A stretch of 64,000 nt of DNA from Cladocopium goreaui (GCA_947184155.2 CAMXCT020006334.1:871080-935079), one strand, 5' to 3'. Shown: positions 11,105-22,110, counted from the first letter of the stretch. The notes: generated from the sequence alone by a model not told the origin. Numbers and translations: made by a program.

Positions 11105-11201
11105 ATTATCATAGCTATTGAAAATGGCCATAGAAATAGTTGATTTTCCCATTGAAAATATGGTGATTTTCCATAGCTATTTTGACATAAGCAGAGGGTA
11201 T
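11105..11201. repeat. MITE family 1, second degenerate copy
   Basis: Directly beside copy 1 and in reverse orientation. It contains ATAGCTATTGAAAATGGCCA and ends AGCAGAGGGTA. The left end has decayed. Confidence 0.7.
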
Positions 11202-11253
11202 TTGGTTTCGGCCATGATCAGAATCTTTGGATGTTTCTTTGTGGGGACCGCAG

Positions 11254-11311
11254 GAGCTCCGAGAAGCCTTTGACGATCAGCGCGACGTCTTGTGGCACAG
11301 CAATCAGCGGG
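11254..11311 (+). CDS. Small exon, unknown product
   Basis: A 58-nt GC-rich island between GACCGCAG|G and a GT donor (CGGG|GTTTTT), reading ELREAFDDQRDVLWHSNQR. It leaves one extra base, the same phase as the 1703-1781 exon. It plausibly belongs to the plus-strand ankyrin gene. The antisense reading is also open but lacks splice sites. Confidence 0.4.
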
Positions 11312-11371
11312 GTTTTTAAGTCGGTGCGGCGGTGACGCTGGTTGTAAAATGTGGTAAACAAAGATGGGGAA

Positions 11372-12100
11372 TAAATGATGATGATGATGATGTTGATGAT
11401 GGTGATGATGATGATGATGTTGATGATGATGTTGATGATGATGATGTTGATGATGTTGATGTTGATGATGATGTTGATGATGTTGATGTTGATGATGTTG
11501 ATGATGATGATGTTGATGATGTTGATGTTGATGATGTTGATGATGATGATGTTGATGTTGATGTTGATGATGATGTTGATGTTGATGATGTTGCTGATGA
11601 TGATGTTGATGATGATGTTGATGATGATGATGTTGATGATGTTGATGATGATGATGATGTTGATGATGATGATGTTGATGATGTTGATGATGATGATGTT
11701 GATGTTGATGATGATGATGATGTTGATGATGATGATGTTGATGATGTTGATGATGATGATGTTGATGTTGATGATGATGTTGATGATGATGTTGATGTTG
11801 ATGATGTTGATGATGATGAGGATGTTGATGTTGATGATGTTGATGATGATGATGATGATGTTGATGATGTTGATGATGGTGATGTTGATGATGATGATGA
11901 TTTTGATGATGATGTTGATGTTGATGATGATGTTGATGTTGATGATGATGATGTTGATGTTGATGACGATGATGTTGGTGTTGATGTTGATGTTGCTGAT
12001 GATGATGTTGATGTTGATGTTGCTGATGATGATGTTGATGTTGATGATGTTGTTGTTGTTGATGATGATGATGATGTTGATGTTGACGATGGGATAATTA
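11372..12100. repeat. GAT/GTT trinucleotide array, about 730 bp
   Basis: Nearly pure (GATGATGTT)n with higher-order blocks. Two overlapping frames (Asp/Val and Met/Leu) are open for over 240 codons only because the unit is a multiple of three. Confidence 0.95.
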
Positions 12101-12213
12101 TTCCATCCCCGTGATATAAAACACCCCAGTTCTATGGTCCCACATATGAATGAAGCCCATACTAAACCATGGTTTCTGAAAGGTGTTTAATATTAGGGGC
12201 AAGGGATTAATCC
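12091..12213. repeat. MITE family 3, copy 1
   Basis: The left end, ATAATTATTCCATCCCC...AAAACACCCC, is the inverted match of the right end, GGTGTTTAATATTAGGGGCA...ATTAATCC. The core TTCTATGGTCCCACATAT is shared with the 47.8-kb copy. Confidence 0.65.
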
Positions 12214-12214
12214 A

Positions 12215-12820
12215 ATAATCTGGAGAAAAAAAAAGGTGACCTCAAGTCGTAACATCACTGGGAAATCACCCCCACATGGCCGAATGAAAACATATTTTTA
12301 GGCTAGGGTTTTTTTTAATATTTCAGCGAGAACAATGGGATAACACATGATACAGTAGTAATTTACAATGATTATTGGCTTTGACTGAAAACTGTATACG
12401 GCTCCAAGTGGTTATTGAAATGGGGAACATTCTGATGAACCGTCAAGGTATTGGGGAGTATATACCAATACAAAAAAACGGGGTTCAGAAGTTCAGCAAC
12501 CAGAAGAGGGATCTAAAATGATTTGACCAGCTGAAAATGGGCTTACCCTTTGGTAATTCATATAACATGGCGATGGAAAATCACCAATGTTAATAGATAC
12601 ATCGTCTACAAATGGGTCCACAGCTATGTTAAATCCCCGGTATATCCCAGAAATGCCGAGATCAACCAAAGTGATGGACAGAACCAACAAACGCAACAGA
12701 ACTGTGGAAATATCCAGGTCTGGGAATCTGGTTGGTTGATGCTTTGTTCCTCACCTGCCAGGTGAGGGTCTCTATAGATTCCTCCTTCCTCCTTCCTCCT
12801 TATTCCTTCCTCCTTCACTG
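12215..12820. other. No gene seen
   Basis: Intron-like sequence with homopolymers and a TTCCTCC run at 12780-12815. No supported exon. Confidence 0.5.
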
Positions 12821-12829
12821 TGGAGCAAG

Positions 12830-12930
12830 CGCGGGACACCGAGCTCAGGATGCTGTGGAGTGTGCCTGGATCCGACCGCCATATCGCAAGCTTGGGATGC
12901 TGTGGAGTGGGCCTGGACCCGAACTCATGC
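12830..12930. repeat. Duplicated GGGATGCTGTGGAGTG segment
   Basis: Two imperfect copies of about 50 bp (GGATGCTGTGGAGTGTGCCT and GGATGCTGTGGAGTGGGCCT). The segment is GC-rich and may overlap an exon, but no frame is persuasive. Confidence 0.6.
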
Positions 12931-13170
12931 CAGAGAGGATGCCAGACAGAATGCCAGATAGAAGAATGCCAGACAGAATGCCAGAATATCGTCAGAGAGG
13001 ATGCCAGAAAGATTGCAAGACATATCAGATAGAATGCTTGAATGATTGCCAGAAAGACTGTAAGAATATATGCCAGAAAGTATGTAAAGTATGTTACGTC
13101 AGAATAGATGCCAGATAGACTGATAGACTGTCAGATAGAATGTCAGCATATGCCAGAAAGAATGTCAAAT
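12930..13170. repeat. GCCAGA-type degenerate minisatellite
   Basis: Imperfect GATGCCAGAcAGAAT units, decaying to the right. Confidence 0.8.
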
Positions 13171-13979
13171 GCAATAAACAAATCCAGATTCAGATGGTAC
13201 AAGTTAGAAACTATGTCAGACTGGTGTGTCATGGTGGGATCATTCGAAGAAAGTAATTTATTGTTGTTCCTAGATGATTTAATGGTGATGGCTTGTTTGC
13301 AAAAAAGATGAGAACCCAGTTTTGAGCCAACTACTGATCATCATTGATCTGCAGCTGGGTGAAATGAGAATTGTCGACCTCACCAACGCGTCAACGTGGA
13401 CGATGTTTGTAGAGATCCCATCCCACAAAATACTGCTTGGTTGATAGAGTTGATAGGCATCCCTATTACTATTTATAATGTGGTCATTAAAAACCCCTAC
13501 TGTAAACCTGGTAGCTTAATGACTTCCTATTTCACAACCAATCAATAGAGGTATAATTTTAGTGGCTGTTGCAATCGACAGGATGATTTGCAATTTCGGG
13601 CGTTGCCCGGCGGTGCAGTTAGCGCTATCAATGGGTCTAAACATGGCGACAACTTCCATAAATTGGGATATATATACCCTACAACTATGGCTGCATACCC
13701 ACTTAACATTTGTTTTAACACCCCAATAGTTTATATAGTTATAGTCTTAGTTATATTCACAATAATCATTTTAGCTGCATCATTTTGCCCAAAAAACATT
13801 GTCCGGCTAAATACACAAATAAATAAATAAATGAATACATGAATAAATGTGTATATATATATATATACATATATATATATAATGTTTATAAATACTTATA
13901 TATTCATACATCACCATTCTATCTATCGCTGGTATCACCCAAATTGCACCCTGAAACGATGGTCATGGCAGCCCCCCAG

Positions 13980-14069
13980 GTTAAGCTCTTAACATTACAG
14001 AACAGTTTGGATTTGGGCGCGGATGCCAATGCACAGGCGCCTTTGGCTTGGTGCGGTGGTAGCGCATTG
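13980..14069 (+). CDS. Ankyrin-repeat exon
   Basis: Bounded by CCCCCAG|G and a GT donor (GCATTG|GTGGGA). Reads VKLLTLQNSLDLGADANAQ and ends WCGGSAL. LDLGADANAQ followed by GGSAL is the ankyrin consensus LLxxGADxNAx...GxTAL. It probably shares a gene with the exons at 16845 and 17659. Ankyrin repeats bind other proteins; no partner domain is visible. Confidence 0.55.
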
Positions 14070-14699
14070 GTGGGAAGGGGAATCATCCAAGAAAAATGTT
14101 CAAGTGTTTGACAAGAAAACACAATTCAATGTATATAATTGACCTAGTTTTTGTCGCGCATCAAGTTATCAAGGGTTGAAACCCCGGTCATTGTGGTCAG
14201 TGCCTTTCGTCAACTCAACGCGGAGATGATTTAGCAGCGCTATAGATTTTCTTGGTGAAATGCAGAACTGAGTTCACAAAATAGGGAAATTGAGAATGTT
14301 GGAAATATTGCAGGTTGTCAACCAGTCACCCAAAATTTGTCCTGACGTGACACCATTTTGTTCGGAAACACAAACGGCCGCGTAGAAGGCTGCTGATCCA
14401 CATGGAAAATACCTGTTTGCTGTGGATGTCGATTATAGTTTCACTCCCGCTCTTAAAGTCATAGATCCAAATGGGTGCAAATTGTGGTGTTATGATATTA
14501 GTTTTGCATGTTTCTTGTTTGTGTAAATTCTTTTGGAAGCGGCAAGGAGGAGGAAAGCGAAGAGACGGCCGAGTTTCAGGAGGCCTTGAACCGTGGGGCC
14601 GATATGTTGGGGGATTCCCCAACGTCTGGAAACTACAGTTGTGAAAATTTGATATCTTTGGGGAATAATTTTGGGGAAAAAATAATAAACCAATCCCCA

Positions 14700-14763
14700 A
14701 ATCACCATGAATAGCTGGTAACCATTCACAAATGGGTGGTTTATGGCATTGTTTTACCCACAT
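14700..14763. repeat. Arm of the 3783-4222 inverted-repeat element
   Basis: Shares GGTGGTTTATGGCATTGTTT and flanking CCCCAAATCA with the right arm at 4140-4222. A left partner was not found. Confidence 0.6.
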
Positions 14764-14789
14764 TACTGAGAATGAATCAACCCCTGCCC

Positions 14790-15344
14790 ACGTAGGCGAA
14801 AGGGGAACTGATATGTTTGCCTGTGCCCTGGCTCCGACCAGCATGGTGAAGGCAAGGGGAGGCTTTTCAGAGGAGAAAACTGTGCTGATGCGCCTAAAAG
14901 AAGCGCCGCACAGCGGATCGCAAGTGCGTGAAGAAGAAGTTCTTCCTGGACAATCAGCCGAAGCCGGAGGCCAAGGACATCGGCTAATTTCTGCGCTGGG
15001 TAAAAGAACCCCAACGTACCCACTGCAGCAAACATGCCTGCCGCCCGTTGGAGCCCATCGACACCCGTCGGAGTGCCCAAGCCGAGATCACGTCCAACGC
15101 CTGCAAGCAAAAGGATGTCACTTTAATAGTAGCATCCATACAGCTGAAGCCATCCAAGAAGGCTGACGCAAATGCTGGGAAATTAACAAAAGCAGAATGG
15201 AAGCTGGAAGCCCACCCCTTGCCAAGAGGGGCAAGGGCGTTAGAGCACGAAAGACACATCAGCTCCCTAGCCTCACTGAAGTCAGAACATGAATCTGATC
15301 GCTTTGGGTTGAAGAATGGACCTGGCAAAGCCAATTTTATTTAA
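14790..15344 (+). pseudogene. GC-rich coding-like block, broken frames
   Basis: About 550 bp with coding-like composition but no single frame. Stretches such as KKKFFLDNQPKPEAKDIG and, in another frame, KADANAGKLTKAEWKLE then HERHISSLASLKSEHES look protein-like and are separated by stops and frame changes. It may be a decayed retro-copied gene. Family not recognised, and antisense frames are open in part too. Confidence 0.3.
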
Positions 15345-15645
15345 CACGTGCTAATCCTGCTGCTGACTGGCAACCTGGTTTGGTGGATCAAGGGGTACAC
15401 CATTTTTTGCAATCGCCATGGGAAAATGATGATCAATAGTAATGGAGTTTTGGGGTAAATATGCCATTTTTAATCCAGTTTAAGGATGTCTCAAGAGATG
15501 GGTCAAAAGCATCCGTACCGATGTGAAGAGAACTTTTAGTCAAAATGGTTTATACAAATTGGTGAAGAGGCCAAAAAGGTTGCCAAAATGCAGCAGAAAG
15601 TCTGTGATTGTGATTTAGATAGATTATGATGGATTGATCAAAATA

Positions 15646-15753
15646 TACCCTCTGGTAAACTAACATAACCATGGAAAATCACCATTTTGAATGGGTAAAT
15701 CCACTATTTCTATGGCCATTTTCAATAGCAAACTGTTAGTTTACCAGAGGGTA
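15646..15753. repeat. MITE family 1, copy 3
   Basis: 108 bp, TACCCTCTGGTAAACTAACA ... GTTAGTTTACCAGAGGGTA, with a near-perfect terminal inverted repeat of about 19 bp. Confidence 0.95.
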
Positions 15754-15794
15754 TCCAAACCAAACCCATGTTTGGTTGCCAACCCATCAAATCA

Positions 15795-15900
15795 TCCGGG
15801 TTTTCGTCGTTGCTGTTTAAACAGCGTGCACTGGTGGGCACTGTTATTGGAGACGACAGTCTGCTGCTGCTGTTTTGGAAGCAAAAGTGTGGTCAGGAAT
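15795..15900 (+). CDS. Possible exon
   Basis: Reads FSSLLFKQRALVGTVIGDDS, then LLLLFWKQKCG. It is GC-richer than its surroundings, but splice sites are not clear. Confidence 0.2.
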
Positions 15901-16136
15901 TTATATATTATTATGAGGACAAAATTCATGTACAAAGACTTAAAGACCCAATATTATCATTATATATATATATATATATATCAATACTATTCGAACAGTG
16001 TTTGACATGCAAAGACAAAATAAGATGGTGTGTTATGTTCTTACCTGTGGAAAATTGCTAATGAATAGAACTAATTTTTGAATATATGTTTGATTACTTA
16101 TCCAGAAGACTGAGACGTAACTTAGTAGTCAATAGT

Positions 16137-16247
16137 TTGGGTCTGCCTGAAAATAGGGTACCCCATTCCATCCACTTGTTCATCATAGTTTTCCCTAGTG
16201 AAAGGCCCAAACATGGGGGGTTTATCATCTCCATTTTCAGACTCGCC
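16137..16247. repeat. MITE family 2, copy 1
   Basis: Ends GGGTCTGCCTGAAAATAG and CATTTTCAGACTCGCCC are inverted repeats. About 110 bp. Confidence 0.75.
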
Positions 16248-16343
16248 CCAATATCATCCCTAATATCCATTATTCATTGGGTTACACCATGTTACACCCC
16301 TATTTTTTCATGGTTGGAATTCCCTATCTTGGCTGTCACGCAG

Positions 16344-16418
16344 GGCAGCTATTCCTTGTCGGCCTTGCAGTTGTTGGTCACCAATTTGCACGCCTCCGAG
16401 GACCCAGATTCTTTCGGC
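16344..16418 (+). CDS. Small exon, unknown product
   Basis: 75 nt between TCACGCAG|G and a GT donor (TTCGGC|GTTTTC). Reads GSYSLSALQLLVTNLHASED. Ends, length and phase fit the plus-strand exon series; the SALQLLV part could be an ankyrin helix. Confidence 0.4.
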
Positions 16419-16844
16419 GTTTTCGTCACTTGAGCGGGGAAAAACACATTAAAGGTGCATTGAAAAAACATCAGTTCGCCAATGGAAATCGTTACTGTAT
16501 CGTTTGGATGGTTTGAGCAGATTTGATGAATCAAAAAGTGCCGATTTGGGCTATGAACAGATGGGTTGGCCTGAAAAATGTTGGAGAAAAGCGCGAAGTC
16601 TCATCACTTTCGTACTGTTGAAAAACAGAACCCGTTTTTGGACACAGCCCCTTGCTTGGTGAAGGGAAATCACATGAAATCACCTTTCGATATTGACAAG
16701 TCAAAAATTCCATGTTCATGGGATCGTCCCATATGTTCATTCAAGGTTTCCCTATGAATTTCGCATGAAAACCTCCATTTGTTCAACCTCCATTTGTTCC
16801 ATGCGATGTTCCAGCCCTAGCTTCCCCATAGCTGCCCATAGCAG

Positions 16845-16954
16845 GAGACGATGCGTCAGGCCGTGAAGTCCTTGGTCGAGGCGAAGGCGGATGCCCGGAG
16901 ACCCTTTTTTTCGCTTCGCGCGCGGATCGATGGGGCGGAGTTCGGGGAGATTTG
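16845..16954 (+). CDS. Ankyrin-repeat exon
   Basis: 110 nt between ATAGCAG|G and TTTG|GTGATA. Reads ETMRQAVKSLVEAKADARRP and continues FFSLRARIDGAEFGEIW. AVKSLVEAKADA matches the second ankyrin helix and turn (VxxLLExGADxxA). Confidence 0.5.
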
Positions 16955-17008
16955 GTGATATTTTAATGGGATCTTAATGGACTTTTTAATGGAATCCTTA
17001 ATGGGATT

Positions 17009-17114
17009 TACCCTCTGGTAATTTGTTACATAGCTATTGAAAATGGCCATTTATAGTGGAATTTCCCATCAAAAATTGTGATTTTCCATGGCTATGTTAG
17101 TTTACCAGAGGGTA
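17009..17114. repeat. MITE family 1, copy 4
   Basis: 106 bp, starting TACCCTCTGGTAATTTGTTA and ending TTAGTTTACCAGAGGGTA. Confidence 0.92.
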
Positions 17115-17658
17115 ATGGGATGGATCATGGGATGGATCATGGGATTTCAGCTGAGCCAGCTGCACTGAAGCCATGGGATTTCATGGGAGACCTGAAATCG
17201 AAACGCCGGGTATACCGTGTGTCATCGTTGAGCTATCCGTTCTGAAGGTCGGTGAACCGGGCTTGCGCTATCCCCTAAAAAATTCCCCATCATCCCGCCC
17301 GTGTCTTGGTCTTTTTTGAGCCCCTTGTTAACCCACCATGAATGTAGATCATGGTTCCGTGTTCCATTTTCCTTCCTCATCACTGTCATATGTTGTTGAT
17401 ATTTGATGTTTTAAATATATCGAACAGGTACATACAAGTTCTGTATGTTTGGAATTGTTTGGAGAACTCAAGTACTTATTTTCGCCTCAAAAAGGAACCA
17501 TTAAATTCAATCAATTAAGTTATATTTGCAGTAATTTGTTTTATACATGCAATTAAAAAACTATATATAAAGTTATCCCACCTCATTTATTACCCATGAT
17601 ATCACATGATTTTTCAACATACCATGACTGGACTTGGCTAAACACCCCACTCCCCGAG

Positions 17659-17730
17659 GTCAACTGCGAAGTCTCCGAGACGCCCTTGCTCTCTGCGCTG
17701 CAGAGCCGCTGCGTCAGCGGGCTGCGGGCC
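17659..17730 (+). CDS. Ankyrin-repeat exon
   Basis: 72 nt between CCCCGAG|G and GGGCC|GTGTGT. Reads VNCEVSETPLLSALQSRCVS then GLRA. VNxxxxxTPLLSAL is the ankyrin first-helix signature. It is the last plus-strand exon before the 17.93-kb boundary. Confidence 0.5.
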
Positions 17731-17921
17731 GTGTGTCCGGGGGGCCCAGGGGCCCGGGGGAGATGATGGAGATCCTATCGAAAACGCGATGTTTTGTAGG
17801 AAAAACCATGGGAAAACTGGGAGGTTTCAGCAACAACACGTCAATGTTTTACGTTGCCAGGGAAAATTATATGGTTAAAATTTTCTTGTGTTCTAATGTT
17901 TTCTATCCCCGAGGATCCAGC

Positions 17922-17933
17922 GTAGTGAAATAG
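17922..17933. repeat. 12-bp direct repeat, left copy (putative target-site duplication)
   Basis: GTAGTGAAATAG, identical to 37751-37762 and in the same orientation, just outside related inverted end sequences. This is what a target-site duplication of one large insertion would look like. Confidence 0.55.
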
Positions 17934-18056
17934 CATCAACATTCACAAATGTAGGCTCTCAGGGCCACATTGGGGTTTTAGATGCCTCCGTAGCCCCCAG
18001 AACCAACATTCACAAAAATGAATTTTTGTGATTTTTTAAGAATTCACATGTGAGAT
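17934..18056. repeat. Left terminal repeat of the 19.8-kb block
   Basis: Contains GTAGCCCCCAGAACCAACAT followed by TCACAAAAATG and TTCACATGTGAG. The right end at 37673-37750 carries the same pieces in inverse order and orientation. A related hairpin copy sits inside at 27766-27862. Confidence 0.55.
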
Positions 18057-18070
18057 TTGGGGGGCCAATC

Positions 18071-18278
18071 TTATACCTCCAACAGCCAATCTGCTGCGCA
18101 CAACATCATTTTTTTCACCCCTTTCGGCCGGTAGGTTCGCAACCTAATGAGGAACCGGCCCAGCAAGCGGAGCTCAAGGAGCTTCCTGTGCACCCGCTTC
18201 GCCAAACCTTTGCAGGTTCCGATCATGTCCTCATCCATGTAGGTGTGGTAAAACCTGCAATTGTACCTCGTCCGGAGC
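18071..18278 (-). CDS. Transposase-like protein, last exon
   Basis: Reads RYNCRFYHTYMDEDMIGTCK and then GLAKRVHRKLLELRLLGRFL before a stop at 18071. The Y-x-CRFYHxYxDEDxIG...HRKxLExRxLxR pattern is the C-terminal block I recall from a large dinoflagellate transposase-like family, possibly akin to Plavaka/KDZ-type transposases, though that link is uncertain. DED may be part of an acidic catalytic set; this is inference. Confidence 0.7.
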
Positions 18279-18614
18279 ATCGAAAGGTTCAAGTCACTGA
18301 AGACCTCAGATTTCGATGAAAATCATGGCCCATCATCATGTCAGGATGTCTCAATGCTTCAACATCCTTCTGCCAAAAAAAAACTTTGCCCAAAACAACT
18401 CACTAGATGGGAGAAAGATCAGGAAACACAAAATCAGCTCAAGCAAGATCAAGGCACATGGAACTTTGGCTTCAGAGCCCACTGCAGAATGCCACGGCTC
18501 TGATGCCACTTCGCAAGCGCACGGTAGAGCTTGAGAAACCTAGCAAAGAACACCAACATGTTAACAAATTGATAGTCCGCAAGATTTTGGGATATCTCTT
18601 TGTTGGTTCAGTTT

Positions 18615-18973
18615 GTTGGAAAAGAAAACAAATATGTTTTCCCACCATTTGCATAGAAAAGGAGCTGCAGAGAGGTTCTGTAGATCTCGGAAGCTTCATC
18701 TGCAGTCAGATACCGTTGCGCAGCTTCAACTTGCAGAAACCATCGGCAAATTGCACTGAGAGCTCCATGAGTCAGCAGCAGAACTTCTGATGGTCCAGGG
18801 CCTTCAGAACGCTGACTTTCAGTGATCACCAGGGATGCAACCTTATCCTGAAGGAATGCAACAAGGACCCGGCCAGCATAGGCTTTGATGCGAAGCTCTG
18901 GGTAATCACCCTGAGGTACCACCAGCAGTGCGGCACAGATTGGCTGTTGGTAATGCCTTCGCAGGGAATTCAT
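18615..18973 (-). CDS. Transposase-like protein, exon
   Basis: A roughly 120-residue open segment with no stop. It begins NSLRRHYQQPICAALLVVPQ, passes through YPELRIKAYAGRVLVAFLQD and RWFLQVEAAQRYLTADEASE, and ends near LLFYANGG. The KAxxGRVLxxFLxDKVA block and the following W...R.L...EA helix precede the DED block in the family. A TA microsatellite intron follows on its 5' side. Confidence 0.7.
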
Positions 18974-18999
18974 AATATATATATATATAATTTATATAG

Positions 19000-19760
19000 G
19001 TTTTCCCCAAAAAAAACATGTTCCCTTGTAACCAGGCCAGGGGAAAACACATAAACACAAGTTTTTGACTTTCAGCATGCCGTCCTGATCTTCTTGGCTT
19101 GGCACCACCGGTTAAACTGACGTGTCATACAACTCAGTTGGTCGCTCAAAGTGCCACCACCTGAGTTTCACTATATATATATATATATAAGAGACATCAA
19201 AACATATAAGTTTAACAAAACATGAGGGGACCCTAATATACAACCAAATTTATATTATATATATATTATATATATAACAGAAACAACTTATAAGTTTAAC
19301 AAACATGAGGGGAACCCTAACATTTAACTCAGTTCATATATATATATATAGACAGAAAAACATACAAATTTAACACACATGAGGGTAACCCTAATATATA
19401 TTATTATAACTCAGTTCAAGGCACCGAAAACGTTGTATTCGTTCAACAAGTGGATCGTGCTTGCATTTGTCCATTGCAGAATGCCAAGGTTGACAGTATG
19501 CATGCCTAGGCTGCACCAGATCGACACCACATAGAATTTTCAAGTTGATTTCAAAACGAATCAATAATTGATTTATCTATCAACGCTATAACGTAACATA
19601 TCAACTAATAGTACGACCCAACTCACAAAACCAATGATTCATCAAATCACTGTTGAAATCCAGCCATGTTACTGCACATGCGTACCATTGACGGCACGAA
19701 TCCAGTGACAGCCTCAGCAAAATCTGATGGGTTAAGGTGAAGGGACCTCTTGGGGAAGGA
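19000..19760 (-). other. Introns, with one possible exon at 19690-19770
   Basis: Mostly TA-rich intron. 19160-19410 holds three related about 80-bp units (AACAAACATGAGGGGAACCC / ATATATAT). 19690-19770 may encode LLRLSLDSCRQWYACAVTWL after GAG|G, but another frame is also open. Confidence 0.35.
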
Positions 19761-19844
19761 TTTGTCTTGTGTGTGTTTGTGCTTGTTGCATGACTAAAAG
19801 ACAGCTAGAAAACAAATATAACATAATTCACGTTTTGCTGAATG

Positions 19845-19966
19845 AGAAGCTGCGATCGGATTGACATAGTTCTTCAAGCTGTGCAGAAAAAACTGGGGCA
19901 CAGTCATCTGTGGGAAGTTGATCGCCTCTTCGAACTTTGTGTACCTTGCAGATAGGTCCACAGCTA
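19845..19966 (-). CDS. Transposase-like protein, exon
   Basis: Reads VDLSARYTKFEEAINFPQMT and then VPQFFLHSLKNYVNPI. Order and style fit the family between the GDWKWH exon and the KAYAGRV exon. Confidence 0.5.
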
Positions 19967-20154
19967 AGCTATATTGATCATATATAAAAAAAATATATAT
20001 ATATATATATATATATAATCATATCTTATATATATATTGTCAATTTCTCCACATCTCAACGACTTATTGTTTGGCTCAATTCGCTTAAAATATTAGTAGC
20101 TATATATTTGTATTGTTTCAAACCATATATTCAAAGATCTGCTATGTGGAACCA

Positions 20155-20402
20155 AGATGCTGATAAGGTCCAGGTTTTTTGGTGGCATAACAGGCATGAC
20201 AAAGGTCAAGAGCTTTGTAATGACGTTTGAAATCCCAAATTTCTCGATGCCACTTCCAGTCTCCACGGCACTCTACCAATGCAAAACAGTGTCGAAAAGC
20301 TTTTCCACCTTTGCGTTGACGTTCAGGGTCAAGAGGTGATCCATCTTCCTTTACGGAAGGCCAGCGCCCAACATACGCAGCCTCATCAGCTCGGAGCAGG
20401 TA
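20155..20402 (-). CDS. Transposase-like protein, exon with GDWKWH block
   Basis: A long open exon. It starts near ADEAAYVGRWPSVKEDG, continues PLDPERQRKGGKAFRH and reaches ECRGDWKWHREIWDFKRHYK, then ALDLCHACYATKKPGP. The GDWKWHxExxxFxRHYxxxxxCHxCxA motif is the most diagnostic part of this dinoflagellate family. CHAC would suit a zinc site (inference). Strand is certain: the plus reading has no comparable motif. Confidence 0.78.
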
Positions 20403-20491
20403 CGAGTGTCAGGGAACCCAGTTCAAAATACTGGATGGCATTGCAGCTGTTGGACCCAGATATCGATATACTAGCTAACATTATCTTTAGT

Positions 20492-20651
20492 TGGAACAAG
20501 CTTGGATTCAGGGTATCTAGTTGTAGATTCAAAATGCTCCAAGTCACATTAAGAGACCATGCAGTCACACGTAGTACTGGATCCAAAGTACGTGTACCCA
20601 GTGACAGTTCGTGGCGCAGCGAAAAGAAGACAAATCTCGATAGGTCAGAAC
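20492..20651 (-). CDS. Transposase-like protein, exon
   Basis: After CTACAG|G it reads GSDLSRFVFFSLRHELSLGT, then RTLDPVLRVTAWSLNVTWSI. The hydrophobic PVLRVxxWSLN segment precedes the GDWKWH block in the family. Confidence 0.65.
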
Positions 20652-20814
20652 CTGTAGCCAGGCCATGGGTAGTCCATGTAAACTATGTTTGATGATTGAG
20701 GGACAGGGTTATGTCAATATATATATATATATCTATATATATATATATGATTGTGGAACATATATATCCTCGCTGGGTATATATATAATATCTTAAACTT
20801 AAAAAAAAAAACTG

Positions 20815-21137
20815 ATGGCCGAATTATCATCAAAGAAACTCTCAACATGCTGGAGGACCAGGCTGATCATCATTACAATAAGTTTTGATCCTGCCAGTGT
20901 GTATCGAGCGTCATCACCCGAAAATCCAATTGGATGGTGTTGCTTCTCTTGGCATGCTGGGTGTTCATCCGGTTGAAATTGTTGCCAATGGGACCAAAAC
21001 TCTGAGATATCTCCAGGTTTCCAAGTGATCTTCTCGGTCTCCTTGTGCGCTGGCTGAGGATCATATGCGATGAGGCATGCAACACTGAGGTACCCAAGTC
21101 TGTTGGTGGGGAATGGTGCAGCAAGGATAGTGATCAC
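20815..21137 (-). CDS. Transposase-like protein, exon with GDDAR motif
   Basis: About 100 residues: AAPFPTNRLGYLSVACLIAY ... HWQQFQPDEHPACQEKQHH ... PIGFSGDDARYTLAGSKLIV. The P-x-G-x-x-GDD-x-R-x-T block is typical of the family and may contribute acidic catalytic residues (inference). Confidence 0.7.
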
Positions 21138-21239
21138 TTAAGGCAACCCGTTTGGTAGAAATTGTTATAATAGGTGTTTGTTATGTTTTGTAGGTGTCTG
21201 TAGGTGTATAATATTTATCAGCAATTAATGACCTCAGGC

Positions 21240-21421
21240 AATCCGAATCCAAGCATCCATCAAATAACATAAGAGCTCATGAGGCAGTACCATCGGCACC
21301 CTCATAGTCGATGTAGCCTTCTTATCATCTGAAGACAAATCTTTGATCGGGATCTCAACGAAGTACATTGACTCAGTGGGCCAATGGGTCACAACGAGAC
21401 ACAATTCCACTTCGGCAAGGG
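21240..21421 (-). CDS. Transposase-like protein, exon
   Basis: After GCAG it reads LAEVELCLVVTHWPTESMYF, VEIPIKDLSSDDKKATSTMR, then VPMVLPHELLCYLMDAWIRI. VLPHELxxYL is a family landmark. The 3' end fits a GC donor. Confidence 0.65.
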
Positions 21422-21551
21422 CTGCAGTGAGTGTGAAAAGGAAAATGCGAACAAAATGAAGAAGGTCTGGAATGAGCACAAAAGTACCACAGCAGCCTTC
21501 GATTGAACAAGCTAGACAGCGGTCTTCGGATCATGCGAATACCGCCTATAC

Positions 21552-21660
21552 TGGCAGCCGAGTGGCAAGTGGCAGCTGAAGCGCTCTCACCAAATCCCTC
21601 TCACAGTTGGCAGGGTGCCTCCCACTGGTTCCAATGCGCGCGATCTTCTTTGTCAGCTCG
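21552..21660 (-). CDS. Transposase-like protein, exon
   Basis: Between TTGCAG and a GT donor. Reads ELTKKIARIGTSGRHPANCE, then RDLVRALQLPLATRLP. The (I/L)GxxGxHxxNxxRDLxR signature precedes the VLPHEL exon in the family. Confidence 0.65.
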
Positions 21661-21759
21661 CTGCAATGGCCACCGCTTTCCTTATCGCAATCATGATCTA
21701 GCATCAGCACCATAAAGGTAAATAATTTAAAAGACTGAATTGGTATCAACGATATATGA

Positions 21760-22110
21760 TAATATATATATGTATATGGATTCCGATGAAGTGCAAAATA
21801 TATCTAAGATTATCGATTAAACTAGTATTAGTAACAAATTCATCGGTGGTGTGGGTTTGGAGCAATGTAAGATATCGATATAGATATATATATATATATA
21901 TATGAAGAAATTATAATATATTATATTATATACCGATCGATATAAATAATATATTTTGTAATGTTATACATGTTGAACCTATGTGTTCTGAGCATGAAAT
22001 ATTCTCATCAGCACAGCAATGCCAAACCCATTGTGGTGTTTGTTAAATAACTAATAACTAATATAAACCATATAAACCAATCCCAGGTCTTTTCAATACA
22101 AGTTAAAACA
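21760..22110. other. TA-rich intron
   Basis: Several TATATA tracts; no coding segment. Confidence 0.7.

Noticed and set aside
11332..12114. 260-codon Asp/Val frame and 240-codon Met/Leu frame
   Set aside because: Both are translations of the same GAT/GTT array in different frames, and no unique sequence flanks them in frame.
17980..18000. CCTCCGTAGCCCCC as a relict of the dinoflagellate spliced leader (CCGTAGCC...)
   Set aside because: Only eight bases match and the rest of the leader is absent. The segment is better explained as part of the terminal repeat.
20070..20085. TTTGGCTCAA as a spliced-leader relict
   Set aside because: Ten bases in an AT-rich intron, with no upstream leader sequence.
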